A stretch of DNA of 64,000 nt from Plumapathes pennacea (lineage: Eukaryota > Cnidaria > Anthozoa > Antipatharia > Myriopathidae). The number at the start of each line of letters is the position of its first letter. Positions within the stretch are counted from its first letter, which is position 1. A program made the position numbers and the translations under genes. The notes below the pieces were generated by a model. The model was not told where the DNA came from. It ran no database searches and worked only from the letters and a program-made list of their open reading frames with translations. The stretch is taken from positions 26,295,997 to 26,359,996 of the forward strand of contig OZ038466.1 in the NCBI GenBank assembly GCA_964036295.1, written 5' to 3'. Positions 63,940-64,000 of the stretch are shown here, one piece after another.

Positions 63940-64000
63940 GTAAGTATTTTACAAAGAATGCAGGGTTAAACAGTTTTGTTACCAGCAGACATGTTTCCTC

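Overview
The window looks like nuclear DNA of an animal, most likely an anthozoan cnidarian (coral or sea anemone). This is inferred from compact intron-rich genes, a family of alpha-type Cys-loop receptors, an Rh-type ammonium transporter, a vertebrate-like complement of single-copy genes (fukutin, cystinosin, sorting nexin, ARL16, AP-3 delta, MRPL55, METTL27, TESK, VMAC) and small PIF/Harbinger-type and MITE repeats. No bacterial operon, CRISPR, rRNA or tRNA was seen. For spliced genes the listed span runs from start codon to stop codon; exon coordinates are in the evidence. They were read from splice sites and checked for reading phase.

Left part (0-12 kb): two tandem plus-strand nicotinic-type receptor subunits (367-3230 and 7523-11094), each six exons and 438 codons plus stop. 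Between them lies a minus-strand METTL27-like methyltransferase (4446-5604) whose 3' terminal exon has an intact second copy (3683-3879). Next, 12.7-16.7 kb, is a minus-strand TESK-type kinase. From 18 to 26.3 kb is a plus-strand Rh ammonium transporter with two interchangeable first exons (18070 and 20934) separated by a Harbinger remnant. At 27.9-29.2 kb is an intronless unrecognised minus-strand gene whose stop codon sits on the edge of a MITE.

Middle part (31-48.5 kb): an SNX7/SNX30 sorting nexin (minus) shares a 111-bp bidirectional promoter with ARL16 (plus). Cystinosin (minus) is head to head with MRPL55 (plus). Then come an unrecognised 217-aa gene, fukutin (plus, with an apparent one-base frameshift) and an intronless unrecognised 340-aa gene (minus). 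Several of these act in endosome/lysosome or Golgi biology, but nothing in the sequence shows co-regulation beyond shared promoters.

Right part (48.5-64 kb): a 3-kb gene-poor stretch, then a divergent pair (VMAC-like coiled-coil gene and a 124-aa unrecognised gene). The most unusual locus is at 53838-58644 (minus): an 802-aa predicted type I membrane protein with three 180-residue repeats. Each repeat holds two Trp/Cys-rich modules (core WWGWTGP, followed by CHYTHDY), and a Thr/Pro mucin-like stalk, one membrane helix and a Tyr-containing tail follow. I recognise no named family for this module. The window ends inside AP3D1 (59877 onward).
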